DNA from: Undaria pinnatifida
Taxonomy: Eukaryota; Sar; Phaeophyceae; Laminariales; Alariaceae
DNA: 64,000 bases
NCBI GenBank assembly: GCA_012845835.1
Contig: JABAKD010000011.1
Location: 808,501 to 872,500 of the forward strand
Direction of reading: 5' to 3'
Under the pieces are notes generated by a model, which was given only the letters and a program-made list of their open reading frames with translations, was not told the DNA's origin and ran no database searches. Positions 62,701 to 64,000 of the stretch are shown here, one piece after another; the first letter of the stretch is position 1, and each line of letters starts with the position of its first letter. A program made the translations under genes and the position numbers.

Positions 62701-64000
62701 AATTCCTTAACAAATGGCGTCGTCGGCAGGACACGAACCTGCGCGTGAAATCACAATGGGTTTCCAATCCATTGTGATTAACAAATGGCGTCGTCGACAG
62801 ACCATGGGTTTTTGGGTCGTGGGTTCGATCCCCACCATCCACAATAATAAACTTTTCAGATTTTCCCCATGTCGAACTTGAAAAATACTCTCCCTGGTAT
62901 CCCCAGGAAATGAAACGGCTTGGATAATTGACAGGTCCGCCCGTATATCCGGCCGACCTGCTATTCCGCCGTTTCAGGGGGGGAGAGTGTTATAAGGCTT
63001 AGTTTGGGTAAGCTATTGGTTAACCAGTTGCAAGTGGTCGAACGGACTAATACCCCACTAATTCCTTAACAAATGGCGTCGTCGGCAGGACACGAACCTG
63101 CGCGTGAAATCACAATGGGTTTCCAATCCATTGTGATTAACAAATGGCGTCGTCGACAGACCATGGGTTTTTGGGTCGTGGGTTCGATCCCCACCATCCA
63201 CAATAATAAACTTTTCAGATTTTCCCCATGTCGAACTTGAAAAATACTCTCCCTGGTATCCCCAGGAAATGAAACGGCTTGGATAATTGACAGGTCCGCC
63301 CGTATATCCGGCCGACCTGCTATTCCGCCGTTTCAGGGGGGGAGAGTGTTATAAGGCTTAGTTTGGGTAAGCTATTGGTTAACCAGTTGCAAGTGGTCGA
63401 ACGGACTAATACCCCACTAATTCCTTAACAAATGGCGTCGTCGGCAGGACACGAACCTGCGCGTGAAATCACAATGGGTTTCCAATCCATTGTGATTAAC
63501 AAATGGCGTCGTCGACAGACCATGGGTTTTTGGGTCGTGGGTTCGATCCCCACCATCCACAATAATAAACTTTTCAGATTTTCCCCATGTCGAACTTGAA
63601 AAATACTCTCCCTGGTATCCCCAGGAAATGAAACGGCTTGGATAATTGACAGGTCCGCCCGTATATCCGGCCGACCTGCTATTCCGCCGTTTCAGGGGGG
63701 GAGAGTGTTATAAGGCTTAGTTTGGGTAAGCTATTGGTTAACCAGTTGCAAGTGGTCGAACGGACTAATACCCCACTAATTCCTTAACAAATGGCGTCGT
63801 CGGCAGGACACGAACCTGCGCGTGAAATCACAATGGGTTTCCAATCCATTGTGATTAACAAATGGCGTCGTCGACAGACCATGGGTTTTTGGGTCGTGGG
63901 TTCGATCCCCACCATCCACAATAATAAACTTTTCAGATTTTCCCCATGTCGAACTTGAAAAATACTCTCCCTGGTATCCCCAGGAAATGAAACGGCTTGG
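59757..64000 (+). mobile_element. Tandem array of TRIM units, 359-bp period, to window end
   Basis: Units start at 59757, 60116, 60475 and so on every 359 bp to 63706: eleven complete units and 295 bp of a twelfth. Each is one 84-bp LTR (TGTTATAAGG...CCTTAACA) plus 275 bp internal, so LTR and internal parts alternate singly, as in a concatemer of one-LTR circles. Each unit holds the tRNA-Ser primer site, about 57-60 nt of antisense tRNA-Ser(GGA), a second LTR-end plus primer-site copy, a sense B box (GGGTTCGATCCCC), a CCTGG/CCAGG hairpin and the polypurine tract CAGGGGGGGAGAG. Units look identical apart from one base at the first LTR start. No coding capacity. It looks whole as a repeat and very recently homogenised. 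Confidence 0.95.
59843..59902 (-). other. Captured tRNA-Ser(GGA) 3' part in the array unit (first of 12)
   Basis: On the minus strand this reads an anticodon arm ATGGA-TTGGAAA-CCCAT (anticodon GGA), a long class II variable arm (GTGATTTCAC), a T arm GCAGG-TTCGTGT-CCTGC, an acceptor strand CGACGAC, discriminator G and CCA. That is a tRNA-Ser from the anticodon stem to its post-transcriptional CCA, repeated in every 359-bp unit. It has no 5' half, so it is not a tRNA gene. T-loop position 58, always A in tRNAs, is T. Only the first 18 nt would be needed as a primer site. Confidence 0.85.

Noticed and set aside
59757-64000. Array of functional tRNA genes, or a CRISPR array
   Set aside because: The tRNA-Ser part lacks its 5' half and has T at position 58. 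The regular spacing is explained by a 359-bp LTR-element unit with no variable spacers.

Overview
This is nuclear eukaryotic DNA. It holds two spliced, divergently transcribed protein genes with long introns, buried in a dense mixture of retroelements, SINEs, minisatellites and a homogeneous tandem array. Gene structure, repeat style and the coding content of the retroelements suggest a stramenopile, perhaps a brown alga. That is an inference from general character, not from a diagnostic marker, and should be held loosely. I see no rRNA, CRISPR array, prokaryotic operon or intact tRNA gene.

Host genes. On the minus strand, five exons between 8334 and 741 encode a complete 220-residue proteasome subunit beta type-2 (20S subunit beta-4, PSMB2/Pre1 family). 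On the plus strand, exons at 8763-8849, 22687-22768, 26646-27253, 30762-31177, 31615-31828, 34951-35034 and 51867-51904 join in phase. They encode a gamma-glutamyltransferase-like (glutathione hydrolase, YwrD-type) proenzyme that spans more than 43 kb, and its last C-terminal exon(s) are not visible. The two start codons lie head to head, 428 bp apart (8335-8762), so a shared bidirectional promoter is likely. The GGT introns are about 13.8, 3.9, 3.5, 0.44, 3.1 and 16.8 kb. The third is a GC-AG intron. Both genes have degenerate copies of their own exon ends in their introns.

Mobile DNA. GGT intron 6 carries, in antisense, a broken Ty1/Copia element (35246-43092; 400-bp LTRs, 5-bp target duplication AAGTC). 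The Copia element contains a 640-bp inverted repeat with an 11-bp spacer. A second LTR family (LTR-B, 270-bp LTRs with TGTTA/TAACA ends, tRNA-Ser primer site, 4-bp target duplications) appears at 19034-19335, 44800-45971 and 52714-54644. The last copy carries a Tudor-like ORF and has a paralogous empty site beside it. A miniature LTR element (TRIM, 84-bp LTR) has the same ends and primer site. It occurs singly at 12194-12734 and 24551-24928, and as an almost perfectly regular 359-bp tandem array from 59757 to the window end. The array unit contains about 57-60 nt of antisense tRNA-Ser(GGA), far beyond a normal primer-binding site. Its universally conserved A58 has become T, which fits reverse transcription through the m1A58 of the primer tRNA. 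This captured-primer array is the most unusual thing in the window.

Other repeats. There are several SINE-like families: AAC-tailed, tRNA-headed, and AAT-tailed ones whose tails have grown into long microsatellites. There are also dispersed families of unknown class, local tandem duplications, and an ORF at 57263-58528 made of five 85-residue repeats in an A-B-A-B-A order.
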